Below are positions 18,840 through 27,202 of a stretch of DNA of 64,000 bases, piece after piece. The translations under genes were made by a program, and so were the position numbers. The stretch is from NCBI GenBank assembly GCA_029946065.1, contig JAQSDU010000004.1, forward strand, positions 161,201 to 225,200, given 5' to 3'. How positions within the stretch are numbered: position 1 is the stretch's first letter; each line of letters begins with the position of its first letter. The DNA comes from Flavobacterium sp. (GTDB lineage Bacteria > Bacteroidota > Bacteroidia > Flavobacteriales > Flavobacteriaceae). The notes under the pieces were generated by a model that was not told where the DNA came from, searched no databases, and worked only from the letters and a program-made list of their open reading frames with translations.

Positions 18840-19175
18840 TTAAAATTCAAAATTGGGTTTGACTATTGTTTGCATATTTCGGATAAAATCTTCTAGTTCC
18901 GCAAGGCGATTTACAGTTTCAGTAGCGCCCTTTTTTGTCAATTTGTAATATTTCCTGATGCGATTATCGACTTTCTCCATTTCAACATCAAGCAAACCAT
19001 CGGCTTCCAATTTGTGCAAAGCCGGATATAGCGCGCCTTCAGTGATATTAAGTTCGCCTTGCGTAATCAATTTTACTTTTTGCGTAATCTCATAACCATA
19101 CATTTTGCCATTTTCTTCAAGCAATTTCATGATGATGGTGTTGAGGCTGCCTTTATATAATTGAGAGTTTTTCAT
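18840..19175 (-). CDS. PadR family transcriptional regulator
   Basis: The protein has 111 residues from ATG 19175. A longer frame starting at 19217 would overlap the promoter, so the shorter start is better. The winged-helix motif is clear: KGSLNTIIMKLLEENGKMYGYEITQKV, then ITEGALYPALHKLEADGLL and the wing VDNRIRKYYKLTKKG, split here to show the order. PadR proteins repress their own operon until a ligand or partner releases them. It leads padR, two HAAS-like proteins, permease and ATPase, all spaced for one transcript. Confidence 0.93.
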   Translation of the reverse strand: MKNSQLYKGSLNTIIMKLLEENGKMYGYEITQKVKLITQGELNITEGALYPALHKLEADGLLDVEMEKVDNRIRKYYKLTKKGATETVNRLAELEDFIRNMQTIVKPNFEF

Positions 19176-19191
19176 AGGTGGAATTGAATTA

Positions 19192-19219
19192 CAAATATAC
19201 ATAAGAAAGTTATACATAA
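19192..19219 (-). promoter_or_regulatory. padR promoter and possible operator repeats
   Basis: The complement of 19192-19199 is TATATTTG, a -7 element 16 bases before ATG 19175. The nonamer TATACATAA occurs twice on the plus strand, at 19196-19204 and 19211-19219, so the copies overlap and follow the -7 site with a 15-base spacing. PadR proteins bind repeated AT-rich sites over their own promoter, so this is a candidate autoregulatory operator. Confidence 0.45.
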
Positions 19220-19273
19220 AACATTTAGGTATATAAATTTCGTTATTCGTTTTAAGAAACCTTCCGCGTTTAG

Positions 19274-19281
19274 TATCTTTG
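19274..19281 (+). promoter_or_regulatory. -7 promoter element for the ferredoxin-type reductase
   Basis: TATCTTTG matches TAnnTTTG and ends 14 bases before the ATG at 19296. A -33 TTG was not found at the usual distance. Confidence 0.6.
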
Positions 19282-19295
19282 TAAAAAATAAACGC

Positions 19296-20345
19296 ATGTC
19301 CTTTTATAAACTTAATATTAAAGAAGTAAAACGCGAAACCGAGAATGCGATTTCCGTACTTTTTAACGTTCCCGAAACACTAAAGCCATTTTATCAATTT
19401 ACAGCCGGTCAATATATTAACCTAAAATTGACGTTAGACGGAACCGAAATCCGTCGCGCTTACTCGATTTGCTCATCACCTGAAAGTGGTGAATTGCGCA
19501 TCGCAATAAAATCGGTTCACAATGGTGCTTTTTCTAAATTTGCCAACATCAACCTGAAAGCTGGTGATTTAATCGAAGTAGGGAAACCCGAAGGGAAATT
19601 TACTTTTGAACCACAATCGGAAAGGCAAAAAAACTACGCCGCATTCGCCGCAGGAAGCGGAATTACACCGGTAATGGCGATCATAAAAACCGTTTTAACA
19701 GCCGAGCCGCTGAGTACATTTGTATTGATTTATGGCAATAAATCACCCGAACAAACCATTTTTTATCAGGAATTACACGATTTGCAATTGCAGTATGTTG
19801 GCAGGTTTTTTATCCATCATGTTTACAGCCAGGCGAAAATCGATAATGAATTATTCGGACGAATAGAAAAATCGACTGTCAATTTCATCCTCAACAATAA
19901 ATACAAAAATATCACTTTCGATAAATTTTATTTGTGCGGTCCCGAAGAAATGATCAATCTGGTTTCGACTATTTTGAAGGAGCACAACGTTGCAGAAAAG
20001 GACATCAAATTTGAATTGTTCTCTTCGTCGCTTTCGGAAAAAATAATCAATGACAACTTAGATGGTCACACAAAAATCACAGTTTTAGTTGATGATGAAG
20101 AAACGACTTTCGAAATGTCGAAGAAACAAACCGTACTCGATGCCGCTTTAAAACAAGGCCTCGACGCGCCATATTCCTGCCAGGGAGGTATTTGCAGCAG
20201 TTGCCTTGCGAGAATCACCAGCGGAACTGCCGAAATGAAGAAAAATTCTATTCTTACTGATGGCGAAATTGCCGAAGGTTTGATTTTAACTTGTCAAGCG
20301 CATCCGACTTCCGCCGAGATTTATGTGGATTATGATGATGTGTAA
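19296..20345 (+). CDS. FAD/2Fe-2S oxidoreductase of the PaaE-like ferredoxin-NADP reductase family
   Basis: The 349-residue protein has three domains in order: an FAD-binding barrel (residues about 1-105, with RRAYSICSSP for the flavin), an NAD(P)-binding fold (about 110-235, FAAGSGITPVMAII and FYLCGPEEM), and a C-terminal plant-type 2Fe-2S domain (about 260-349) with the cysteine pattern C-x4-C-x2-C (SCQGGICSSC) and a fourth in LTCQAHP. It passes electrons from NAD(P)H through FAD to the iron-sulfur cluster. PaaE is the reductase for phenylacetyl-CoA epoxidation, but no paa oxygenase genes are nearby, so the acceptor may be another oxygenase or desaturase. The acyl-ACP desaturase at 23236 is one possible partner (inference). 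Confidence 0.88.
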   Translation: MSFYKLNIKEVKRETENAISVLFNVPETLKPFYQFTAGQYINLKLTLDGTEIRRAYSICSSPESGELRIAIKSVHNGAFSKFANINLKAGDLIEVGKPEGKFTFEPQSERQKNYAAFAAGSGITPVMAIIKTVLTAEPLSTFVLIYGNKSPEQTIFYQELHDLQLQYVGRFFIHHVYSQAKIDNELFGRIEKSTVNFILNNKYKNITFDKFYLCGPEEMINLVSTILKEHNVAEKDIKFELFSSSLSEKIINDNLDGHTKITVLVDDEETTFEMSKKQTVLDAALKQGLDAPYSCQGGICSSCLARITSGTAEMKKNSILTDGEIAEGLILTCQAHPTSAEIYVDYDDV

Positions 20346-20354
20346 CGGTAGTTA

Positions 20355-20431
20355 AATTCCAAAAAACAAATCCCAAATTCCAATCGAAAACGACTGTGAT
20401 TTGGGATTTGTTTTTAGAAATTGGAATTTAT
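20355..20431. repeat. Period-7 hairpin element between convergent genes (likely bidirectional terminator)
   Basis: The left heptamers are AATTCCA, AAAAACA, AATCCCA, AATTCCA and the right ones TGATTTG, GGATTTG, TTTTTAG, AAATTGG. A 13-base stem, ACAAATCCCAAAT with its exact complement, joins 20366-20378 to 20399-20411. The right arm runs into the last codons of the GT9 gene. Confidence 0.75.
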
Positions 20432-21448
20432 CTTCCCCACAACCGTTTCTGGTAAAATTGTCCGCATGACGTCTTCATAGCCAACCACTTTTTTATTTCC
20501 ATAAACAGAAGTCGGCAGTTTCGGAAATTGCGTTCTATCCGAAACCAAAGCATTTTCCATCGGTTGATTGAAAGGTAAAAACCCCGCAAACGGATGCGTC
20601 GCACCCCAAAGCGTAATTACTTTCACGCCAAGCATCGCCGCAATATGAGCATTTCCGGAATCCATTGAAAGCATGATATCGAGATTGCTGATGAGTCGCA
20701 ATTCATCTTGAAATTTTATTTTTCCGGCAATATTGACGACGTTTTCTTTGTCTTTTGAAAGCGAATCTAGAATCTCAACTTCCTGATTGCCGCCGCCGAA
20801 AAGGAAGATTTTACAATTGGTTTTCGACAAATCTGCGATAACTTGCTGCATCAAATCTATCGGATAAACTTTGGAGTCGTATTGGGCAAACGCCGCGATT
20901 CCGATCCATTTTTGGCTTTTCTCGCCAGTAATTTTTAGGATTTCGCTTGTAAAAATTCCTTTTTCAGGAAACGTAGGATTTTCTAAATTGATTGGAAATC
21001 CGAGTTTTTTGAACGTTTCAACGTGTCTTTCGAACATCGTTTTTAGCGGTTTGAAAACTTTGTTATCTACGGATGTTAGTGCTTTTTTTTCGGCTCTTCC
21101 TTTATCTGTGAAAGCCGTTTTTTTGCCGTTTAAAGCGAAAAGTGTGCGAATAATTTTCGAGCGTAAAACATTATGTAAATCTGCGAAAGCATCAATATTG
21201 TGCTTGTTTAAATCGGCAAACAATCGCAGCAATCCGAGAAATCCTTTATGTCTTTCTTTTGCGTCAAAAGCGAAAAATTCCATATTCGGAATTCCGTCAA
21301 AAAAGGGTTTGAAAAAAGGACGCGAAATCAGGGTGATTTTCACTTCTGGATATTGCTTCGAAAACGCCCGTAAAACAGGAACCGTCATAGCGACATCTCC
21401 CATTGCGGAAAGTCTCATGACGGCGATATGTTTGATTTTTTGTGACAA
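20414..21448 (-). CDS. Glycosyltransferase family 9 (heptosyltransferase-like)
   Basis: This 344-residue GT-B fold enzyme starts IKHIAVMRLSAMGDVAMTVP, the typical heptosyltransferase N-terminus with its nucleotide-sugar-independent first half. The second half has IGIAAFAQYDSKVYP, FLFGGGNQEVEIL and MLSMDSGNAHIAAMLGVKVITLWGATHP, shown here in pieces, which bind the donor. The family adds heptose or related sugars to LPS core; no donor can be read. No ATG is available upstream of codon 11, so the start is TTG at 21448. It follows the DUF4254 gene by 13 bases, a pairing common in Bacteroidetes. Confidence 0.9.
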   Translation of the reverse strand: MSQKIKHIAVMRLSAMGDVAMTVPVLRAFSKQYPEVKITLISRPFFKPFFDGIPNMEFFAFDAKERHKGFLGLLRLFADLNKHNIDAFADLHNVLRSKIIRTLFALNGKKTAFTDKGRAEKKALTSVDNKVFKPLKTMFERHVETFKKLGFPINLENPTFPEKGIFTSEILKITGEKSQKWIGIAAFAQYDSKVYPIDLMQQVIADLSKTNCKIFLFGGGNQEVEILDSLSKDKENVVNIAGKIKFQDELRLISNLDIMLSMDSGNAHIAAMLGVKVITLWGATHPFAGFLPFNQPMENALVSDRTQFPKLPTSVYGNKKVVGYEDVMRTILPETVVGKINSNF

Positions 21449-21461
21449 TTACTGTCGGAAA

Positions 21462-22067
21462 TTATTTCTTATTCTGATACAAAACAGGATTCAAATCATC
21501 GTCGTTATACATTTTCATTTGTTTATAAACCTTCATGAATTTGTCACCGTTTTTGATGTCGTCAAGCAAATCATCGATGGCTGTTGACAAATCAGTTCTT
21601 TGTTCCAAAAGAATTTCGAGCTTGGCGCGGCATTTATCACGGTGCTCCTGAGTCGCTTCTTCACGCGTGGCTTCTTCCTGCATGTGGTAGATTTTCAAGG
21701 CAAGAATAGACAAACGATCGAATGCCCAAGCTGGACTTTCAGAATTGATTTTGGCGTTGTCTTTGGCTTGTATGTCTTTAAATTTCAAAAGAAAATAACT
21801 ATCGATATATTCTACCATGTCAGTTCTTTCCTGATTGGAAGCATCGATTCTTCTTTTCAAAACTAAAGCGGCTACCGGATCGATATTCGGATCACGAATA
21901 ATGTCTTCAAAATGCCATTGAACAGTGTCAATCCAGTTTTTGAGGTACAATAAATGCTCGAATTTATCCTTATCGAAAGGATTGTGAACTGGCTGATCGA
22001 CGTTATCCGTCAAGTGATAATCGTGGATGCTCTGCTCGAAAACATTGTAGGCTAACTTTGAAAACAT
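21462..22067 (-). CDS. DUF4254 domain-containing protein
   Basis: The 201-residue, mostly helical protein fills the DUF4254 family (FEQSIHDYHLTD, LLYLKNWIDTVQWHFEDIIRDP, LVLKRRIDASNQERTDMVEYID, split). There is no signal peptide and no membrane segment, so it is cytoplasmic. The function of DUF4254 is not established. It is regularly found next to GT9 glycosyltransferases in Bacteroidetes, as here, which suggests a helper role in lipopolysaccharide core assembly (inference from context). A good TAnnTTTG element lies 18 bases before the ATG. Confidence 0.88.
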   Translation of the reverse strand: MFSKLAYNVFEQSIHDYHLTDNVDQPVHNPFDKDKFEHLLYLKNWIDTVQWHFEDIIRDPNIDPVAALVLKRRIDASNQERTDMVEYIDSYFLLKFKDIQAKDNAKINSESPAWAFDRLSILALKIYHMQEEATREEATQEHRDKCRAKLEILLEQRTDLSTAIDDLLDDIKNGDKFMKVYKQMKMYNDDDLNPVLYQNKK

Positions 22068-22084
22068 ATCTTAATTTTAAAACA

Positions 22085-22092
22085 CAAAGATA
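22085..22092 (-). promoter_or_regulatory. -7 promoter element for the DUF4254/GT9 pair
   Basis: The complement reads TATCTTTG, an exact TAnnTTTG match, 18 bases before the ATG at 22067. Confidence 0.6.
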
Positions 22093-22114
22093 CTTTTTAT
22101 ACTTTTACTTTGAA

Positions 22115-22142
22115 AAGTTTAAAGTTTAAAGTTTGTAACTTC
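22115..22142. repeat. Short period-7 tract
   Basis: The heptamers AAGTTTA, AAGTTTA, AAGTTTG and TAACTTC are in register. The stretch just before (22091-22112) carries ACTTT words of complementary type, so a small fold is possible. It lies upstream of the DUF4254 promoter. Confidence 0.5.
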
Positions 22143-22418
22143 TCTTTTTACTTGGCGTGTAGATTTTTTTTGATTTGTTTCATTTAAAATAATCCCTCAA
22201 AGAAATCAAACAACGAGATAAAAATAAAGAAAGTTATTTTTTAGGTCTAAATACAAAATACCTGAATTATTTTTTGTCATGATTGCTCAGTGTGGTTGTT
22301 GCTTTCATCCAATTGATGCTTTTGACCCTCGAAAAGTTCTTTGGGATTTCCTTAAAAATAAAAATTTAGTAAATCGTTATCTATTTGACTGTCTTTTCAC
22401 CAATAAATATATATTTCT

Positions 22419-22426
22419 TACTTTTG
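22419..22426 (+). promoter_or_regulatory. -7 promoter element for the acyltransferase gene
   Basis: TACTTTTG matches TAnnTTTG. An ATG at 22428 would fall at or before the transcription start, which favours the ATG at 22446 as the real start. Confidence 0.6.
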
Positions 22427-22445
22427 TATGCAACTTTTTACAAAA

Positions 22446-23180
22446 ATGGAAAAGCTCCTATCGTATCCTGTTTCGGCAATATATTATTTGTGTTTCGGCC
22501 TTTGCCTTGTAGTTTTTCATCCGGTTCAGTGGATTTGCTTCAACCTATTCGGCTATCGGGCGCACAAGAAAAGTGTCGATTACCTGAATTTCTGTCTGCT
22601 CAAATGCACAAACCTACTCGGAACGCGCTATACTTTCAGGAATAGCAACTTGATTCCGAAAAATGTACCGGTAATTATTGTGGCAAATCACCAGAGTTTA
22701 TATGATATTATTGCCATAATTTGGTATTTGAGGAAATGCCATCCGAAATTCGTCAGCAAGAAAGAATTGGGGAAAGGAATTCCAAGTGTTTCGTACAATT
22801 TACGCCACGGCGGTTCTGTTTTAATTGACAGAAAAGACCCAAAACAAGCCATTCCGACGATCAAAGGGTTGTCCGAATACATTGAAAAACACAAACGTTC
22901 TGCTGTAATTTTCCCCGAAGGAACACGCAGTAAAAACGGTCAACCTAAGGAATTCGCACAAAGCGGGCTCAAAATCCTCTGTAAATACGCACCATCGGCC
23001 TATGTGGTGCCAATCACGATCAACAATTCATGGAAAATGGTAAAATACGGATTTTTTCCACTTGGTTTGGGAAATCGTCTTACCTTTACCGTCCATGAAC
23101 CATTGTCGGTAAAAGACCTGCCTTTTGAAGAAATTATGCAGAAAACAGAAAAGGCAATTGTTGGTGGAATAAGAAATTAA
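22446..23180 (+). CDS. 1-acyl-sn-glycerol-3-phosphate acyltransferase (PlsC family)
   Basis: The protein has 244 residues from ATG 22446. An N-terminal membrane segment (YPVSAIYYLCFGLCLVVF) is followed by the acyltransferase motifs in order: NHQSLYD (the HX4D active site, His and Asp), a lysine-rich GSVLIDRKD block, FPEGTRSKNG for phosphate binding, and VVPITINN. The enzyme moves an acyl chain from acyl-ACP or acyl-CoA to the sn-2 position of lysophosphatidate at the inner membrane. The desaturase gene follows 55 bases later on the same strand, so the pair probably serves membrane-lipid composition. Confidence 0.92.
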   Translation: MEKLLSYPVSAIYYLCFGLCLVVFHPVQWICFNLFGYRAHKKSVDYLNFCLLKCTNLLGTRYTFRNSNLIPKNVPVIIVANHQSLYDIIAIIWYLRKCHPKFVSKKELGKGIPSVSYNLRHGGSVLIDRKDPKQAIPTIKGLSEYIEKHKRSAVIFPEGTRSKNGQPKEFAQSGLKILCKYAPSAYVVPITINNSWKMVKYGFFPLGLGNRLTFTVHEPLSVKDLPFEEIMQKTEKAIVGGIRN

Positions 23181-23190
23181 ACAAGATTGT

Positions 23191-23225
23191 GATTTCGGAA
23201 ATCTGAAGTCTAAAATCTAAAATCA
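23191..23225. repeat. Period-7 tract in the acyltransferase-desaturase gap
   Basis: The in-phase heptamers are GATTTCG, GAAATCT, GAAGTCT, AAAATCT and AAAATCA. The first two words are complementary, so the start of the tract can fold. It ends 10 bases before the desaturase ATG and so lies in its leader. Confidence 0.65.
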
Positions 23226-23235
23226 TAAACAGAAT

Positions 23236-24222
23236 ATGTCTATAAAAAATATCCGTCTAGAAGTGATGCAATTTCTAGAAACGAAAGTCGACGGTTTCGT
23301 AAACGAATACCTTATTCCGATTGAGCAGATCTGGCAACCATCAGATTTTTTACCGAATTCTGAAGGTGATAATTTTTTCGAAGAAGTAAAAGAATTACGT
23401 GAAATCGCAAAAGAATTGCCATACGATTTTTGGGTAGTTTTAGTAGGCGACACCATCACCGAAGAAGCACTTCCAACCTACGAATCTTGGCTAATGGATG
23501 TAGAAGGCATCGACAATGTCGAACGCAACGGCTGGTCGAACTGGGTGCGCCAATGGACAGGCGAGGAAAACCGTCATGGCGATTTGCTCAACAAATACCT
23601 CTATATGTCAGGCCGCGTCAATATGCGCGAAGTCGAACAAACAACACAACATTTGATCACCGACGGTTTCGATATCGGAACGGGAAGAGACCCATACAAG
23701 AACTTCGTTTATACCAGTTTTCAGGAATTGGCTACTTATATTTCACACAACCGCGTGGCACAGCTTGCAAGATCTTATGGCGACAAGAAATTGTCTAAAA
23801 TGTGCAAGATGATTGCGGGCGACGAAATGCGCCACCATCATGCTTACAGCGAGTTTGTGAACCAGATTTTTGCCGTTGATCCAAGTGAAATGATGTTGGC
23901 GTTCCAACATATGATGAAAAATAAAATCATCATGCCTGCAGGTTTTTTGCGAGAATCAGGGAATAAAATCAGTTCTGCTTTTGAGCAATTTTCAGATTCG
24001 GCACAGAGGATTGGTGTTTATACCGCAACAGATTATGTCGAGATTTTGCAAAAATTGGTTACAATGTGGGAAATCGATAAAATGGCCAATCTCACTGATG
24101 AGGCTGAAAAAGCCCGCGATTACCTGATGAAATTGCCGGCAAGAATGGCGCGAATTTCGGAAAGATTGGTTATTCCACAGGAATCTAACATCTTCAAATG
24201 GGTGGAACCGGCTAGGTTATAA
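23236..24222 (+). CDS. Acyl-ACP desaturase (stearoyl-ACP 9-desaturase type)
   Basis: The 328-residue soluble diiron enzyme carries the two iron-ligand motifs: EENRHG at about residues 114-119 (TGEENRHGDLL) and DEMRHH near 196-201 (AGDEMRHHHAY), with the carboxylate in GDTITEEALPTYE between the first helices. It introduces a cis double bond into acyl chains on ACP using oxygen and reduced ferredoxin. Plant-type desaturases of this family are common in Flavobacteria and help keep membranes fluid in the cold. The ferredoxin-type reductase at 19296 is a possible electron donor, though not in the same operon. Confidence 0.92.
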   Translation: MSIKNIRLEVMQFLETKVDGFVNEYLIPIEQIWQPSDFLPNSEGDNFFEEVKELREIAKELPYDFWVVLVGDTITEEALPTYESWLMDVEGIDNVERNGWSNWVRQWTGEENRHGDLLNKYLYMSGRVNMREVEQTTQHLITDGFDIGTGRDPYKNFVYTSFQELATYISHNRVAQLARSYGDKKLSKMCKMIAGDEMRHHHAYSEFVNQIFAVDPSEMMLAFQHMMKNKIIMPAGFLRESGNKISSAFEQFSDSAQRIGVYTATDYVEILQKLVTMWEIDKMANLTDEAEKARDYLMKLPARMARISERLVIPQESNIFKWVEPARL

Positions 24223-24305
24223 TTAGAAAATTAGTGAATTAGAAAATGATTCTAATAATCGTTAAACAAGACGCCCATTCGCTAATTATCTAATTTCCTC
24301 ATTTT
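24222..24305. repeat. Period-8 self-complementary element
   Basis: The left octamers are ATTAGAAA, ATTAGTGA, ATTAGAAA (24222-24245) and the right ones CTAATTAT, CTAATTTC, CTCATTTT (24282-24305). The words of the two arms are complementary and the right arm ends one base before the next ATG. The element spans the whole gap between the desaturase and HD genes. Confidence 0.65.
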
Positions 24306-24306
24306 C

Positions 24307-24957
24307 ATGAGTCCAGATTTAATCACTACCACCATTTCATTCGTAAAAAATCAGTTAAAAGGCGCAGAAGGCGGCCATGACTGGTCCCACATCGAGCGTG
24401 TTTATAAAAATGCATTGTTGATTGCTAAAGACGAAGATTGCGACTTACAAGTTGTGCAATTGGGCGCTTTGCTACATGATATTGCAGACAGTAAGTTTCA
24501 CAACGGTGATGAATCGGTTGGGCCGAAAAAAGCACGAGAATTTTTGGAAAATCAAAATGTTTCAGAAGAAGTCATAGCTCATGTTGTCAGTATCATCGAA
24601 AATATTTCTTATAAAGGAGGCAACTTTCAAAGGAAATTCGCGTCAAAAGAACTCGATATTGTTCAAGATGCAGACCGATTGGATGCACTAGGAGCGATAG
24701 GAATTGCGCGTACTTTCAACTATGGCGGATTCAAAAATAGAACGCTTTATGATCCGGAAATCCAACCAGTTTTAAATATGTCGAAAAACGAATATAAAAA
24801 CAGTGAAAGTCCGACGCTAAACCATTTCTATGAAAAACTACTTTTACTGAAAGACAAAATGAATACGGAAACCGGCAAAAAAATTGCCTTACAACGCCAC
24901 GAATTTATGGAAGATTTCCTTTCGCAATTCTACGCCGAATGGAATGGAATCCAATAA
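24307..24957 (+). CDS. HD domain phosphohydrolase
   Basis: The 216-residue protein has the metal-binding HD signature: His in GGHDWSHIERV, then GALLHDIADSKF with the HD pair, and the second-shell Asp in QDADRLDALGAIG. This is the YedJ-like branch of HD hydrolases, which act on phosphate esters or nucleotides in the cytoplasm; the natural substrate is not known. It is followed at once by a strong hairpin terminator. Confidence 0.88.
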   Translation: MSPDLITTTISFVKNQLKGAEGGHDWSHIERVYKNALLIAKDEDCDLQVVQLGALLHDIADSKFHNGDESVGPKKAREFLENQNVSEEVIAHVVSIIENISYKGGNFQRKFASKELDIVQDADRLDALGAIGIARTFNYGGFKNRTLYDPEIQPVLNMSKNEYKNSESPTLNHFYEKLLLLKDKMNTETGKKIALQRHEFMEDFLSQFYAEWNGIQ

Positions 24958-24992
24958 AAAAGCCGTAATGTAAAAATACAACACGGCTTTTT
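24957..24992. terminator. Bidirectional terminator between HD gene and pyk
   Basis: AAAAAGCCGT (24957-24966) pairs with ACGGCTTTTT (24983-24992); TGTA/TACA further in extends the stem past two mismatches. Confidence 0.8.
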
Positions 24993-25019
24993 CGGGGGTT
25001 TAAAAATCTAAATCTATCT

Positions 25020-26450
25020 TTATTCTATTTCAGAAACTCTTAGTGTATTGACCATTCCTTTATCGGTCACAGGCATTGCAGCCAAGTTGATTAAGAAATC
25101 GCCTTTGTCAACAAAACCTTTTTGTCTTGCAATTTCGTTGACGTCAGTAACGGTGTCATCCGTGCTTACAAATTTATCATAATAAAATGATTTTACACCC
25201 CAAAGTAGATTAAGTTGTGTTAAAATTCTTTTATTTGATGTAAACACCAGAATATGAGCCGATGGGCGCCAAGCCGAGATTTGAAAAGCGGTGTAACCAC
25301 TATTGGTCAATGTGCAAATTGCTTTGGCCTTAATCACGTTCGCCATCATTGCGGCGTGGTGACATATCGATTTGGTAATGAATCTTTTAGTTCTTACTTG
25401 TGGGGTGTTTTGTGGTACTTGGATCAGCGGTGAATCTTCTACAGCTTCAATAATCTGTGTCATTTTTTCAATCACTTGAACCGGGTAATTTCCAACAGAT
25501 GTTTCTCCGGAAAGCATCACAGCATCGGCACCATCCATCACAGAATTCGCAACATCATTTACTTCAGCACGGGTTGGCGTCAAACTTGTGATCATCGTTT
25601 CCATCATCTGCGTAGCGATAATTACCGGAATTCTTGCAGTTTTGGCGCGATTAACAAGTTTTTTCTGAATCAAAGGCACTTCATGTGCAGGCACTTCAAC
25701 ACCTAAATCACCACGAGCAACCATTAATCCGTCGCAATAAGCAACAATTTTATCGATGTTTTCAACACCTTCAGGTTTTTCGATTTTGGCGATTATTGGA
25801 ATTTTATGATCGGAATGTTTGGCAATCAAATCTTGTAATTCCATCAAATCTTCTGCAGTTCTTACAAAAGAAAGTGCAATCCAATCGACTTTTTGCTCAA
25901 TGGCAAAAATGGCATCGCGGATGTCTTTTTTGGTCAAAGCCGGTAGGGAAACTTTTGTATTCGGAAGGTTAACACCTTTTTTAGATTTCAATGGGCCTCC
26001 TTGTATTACTTTACAAACGACTTCAGTGGTACCATTGGTTTCCAGGGCTTCGAACATTAATTTTCCGTCATCCAAAAGGATTTTTTCGCCTGGTTTTACA
26101 TCACGAGGAAATTCTTTGTAGTTCATATAAACTCTTTCGGCAGTTCCGGGAACGTCTTCGGCAGTTTGAAAAGTGATGATGTCTCCTGGATTTACAACCA
26201 CATCTTCTTTCATCACGCCAACGCGTAATTTTGGACCTTGTAAGTCTCCTAAAATGGCAGTGGTATAGCCAAACTCTTCGTTAAGGCCTCTGATTAAGTC
26301 TATTTTCGATTTTACGTCATCGTAATCGGCATGGGAAAAATTCACACGAAAAACATTTACTCCTGCTTCAATCATGTCTTTCAGGACTTCCCTTGTGCTA
26401 CAAGCTGGTCCAAGTGTGGCAACGATTTTAGTTTTTTTGTTAGTTGGCAT
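25020..26450 (-). CDS. pyk: Pyruvate kinase
   Basis: The 476-residue enzyme transfers phosphate from phosphoenolpyruvate to ADP in the last step of glycolysis. Visible hallmarks: KIVATLGPACS at the N-terminus, the metal-binding KIEKPEGVENIDKI with the catalytic lysine, the MVARGDLGVEVP motif, and the substrate loop IATQMMETM. The B domain lies around residues 75-170. The C-terminal domain of about 120 residues is standard. It is preceded by the IPExxxVDY gene (5-base gap), an arrangement I know from other Flavobacteria. Confidence 0.97.
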   Translation of the reverse strand: MPTNKKTKIVATLGPACSTREVLKDMIEAGVNVFRVNFSHADYDDVKSKIDLIRGLNEEFGYTTAILGDLQGPKLRVGVMKEDVVVNPGDIITFQTAEDVPGTAERVYMNYKEFPRDVKPGEKILLDDGKLMFEALETNGTTEVVCKVIQGGPLKSKKGVNLPNTKVSLPALTKKDIRDAIFAIEQKVDWIALSFVRTAEDLMELQDLIAKHSDHKIPIIAKIEKPEGVENIDKIVAYCDGLMVARGDLGVEVPAHEVPLIQKKLVNRAKTARIPVIIATQMMETMITSLTPTRAEVNDVANSVMDGADAVMLSGETSVGNYPVQVIEKMTQIIEAVEDSPLIQVPQNTPQVRTKRFITKSICHHAAMMANVIKAKAICTLTNSGYTAFQISAWRPSAHILVFTSNKRILTQLNLLWGVKSFYYDKFVSTDDTVTDVNEIARQKGFVDKGDFLINLAAMPVTDKGMVNTLRVSEIE

Positions 26451-26455
26451 TGGTA

Positions 26456-26938
26456 CTAAAATATTAAATTGTTTTTTGATTTTATTTGTTGGATGTCCAC
26501 CTTATAAACGGTAGCTATGCGGTCAATTGTGTTTATTTTTTTTGTAATCGATGTTACTGAGGATTGGGCATTTTCAATTTTCAAAAAATAATCTACTTTT
26601 TTGAATTCGGGCAAAAGATAAACTTTGGTTGAAATTTCTATAGCTGTATCCGCAAATAAACTTAGATTACTTTGCTTGTTTTGAAGGGTTACTTCATTTT
26701 TATTTTGGATTAAATTCCATGCGATTTCTTTCTCGGTATCTTCATAAGTAAACCTTGAAAACCGCGTTTCTCCTTCTTTAATAGTAATCTGGATTTCATC
26801 TTTGCTTTTGTACAGCAGCACCGGAAGCTTTTGATTGATGTAATAAGCCAGTCGATAATCTTCTAAAGAGGTGTGGATGGCGATGAGTTCGTAATCGACT
26901 TCGTCAAATTCATCAAGATGCAATTTATGAATGGCCAT
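26456..26938 (-). CDS. IPExxxVDY family protein
   Basis: The 160-residue cytoplasmic protein carries the family's namesake motif, here as LPEFKKVDY near residue 105, followed by FLKIENA. It starts MAIHKLHLDEFDEVDYELIAIH, which is also typical. The family is restricted to Bacteroidetes and nearly always sits upstream of pyruvate kinase. Its role is unknown; a link to glycolysis or to pyruvate kinase folding or regulation can only be guessed from the neighbour. Confidence 0.85.
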   Translation of the reverse strand: MAIHKLHLDEFDEVDYELIAIHTSLEDYRLAYYINQKLPVLLYKSKDEIQITIKEGETRFSRFTYEDTEKEIAWNLIQNKNEVTLQNKQSNLSLFADTAIEISTKVYLLPEFKKVDYFLKIENAQSSVTSITKKINTIDRIATVYKVDIQQIKSKNNLIF

Positions 26939-27202
26939 ATCAATCCCAAATAGGCTGTAAATATACCATTTCTATCCTACAAAAAAACCACACATTTTGA
27001 AGTTAACGTTAAATTATTTACGAAAACGTTATAGTTTTAAAGAATTGCTTTTATTTTGTGTTAATTTTTTCTTGAAATGTAATATTTGGTGCTAAAGTAG
27101 TTTTTTTGTCTATGCACCTTAGCTACTTTGAGAGGAAAAAATAAATCGGGCAAAGCCGCAAAGTTTAAAACTTTCTTATGACGAATATGCCTTAGCTGTA
27201 AA
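26939..27202. other. Intergenic region between rnc and the IPExxxVDY gene
   Basis: AT-rich gap of 264 bases. It holds an inverted heptamer pair, AAAGTAG and CTACTTT, around 27096-27133 with a T-run, which could terminate the rnc transcript, and a short octamer-like tract CAAAGCCG, CAAAGTTT near 27151-27170. No confident promoter motif is seen for the IPExxxVDY gene. Confidence 0.4.

Larger units (their letters stand above)
22068..22427. other. 360-base intergenic region with divergent promoters
   Basis: It holds the DUF4254 promoter, a period-7 tract and the plsC-like gene promoter at the far end. Between about 22145 and 22400 I see only AT-rich sequence without credible coding potential. 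A 77-codon open frame that starts at 22279 continues into the acyltransferase in another frame and is rejected. Confidence 0.6.

Noticed and set aside
20871..21587. 238-codon plus-strand frame
   Set aside because: It is antisense to the GT9 gene and the start of DUF4254, both recognisable; no domain is seen in the mirror frame.
22279..22512. 77-codon frame upstream of the acyltransferase
   Set aside because: It runs through the TAnnTTTG promoter and overlaps the acyltransferase in another frame; no family resemblance.
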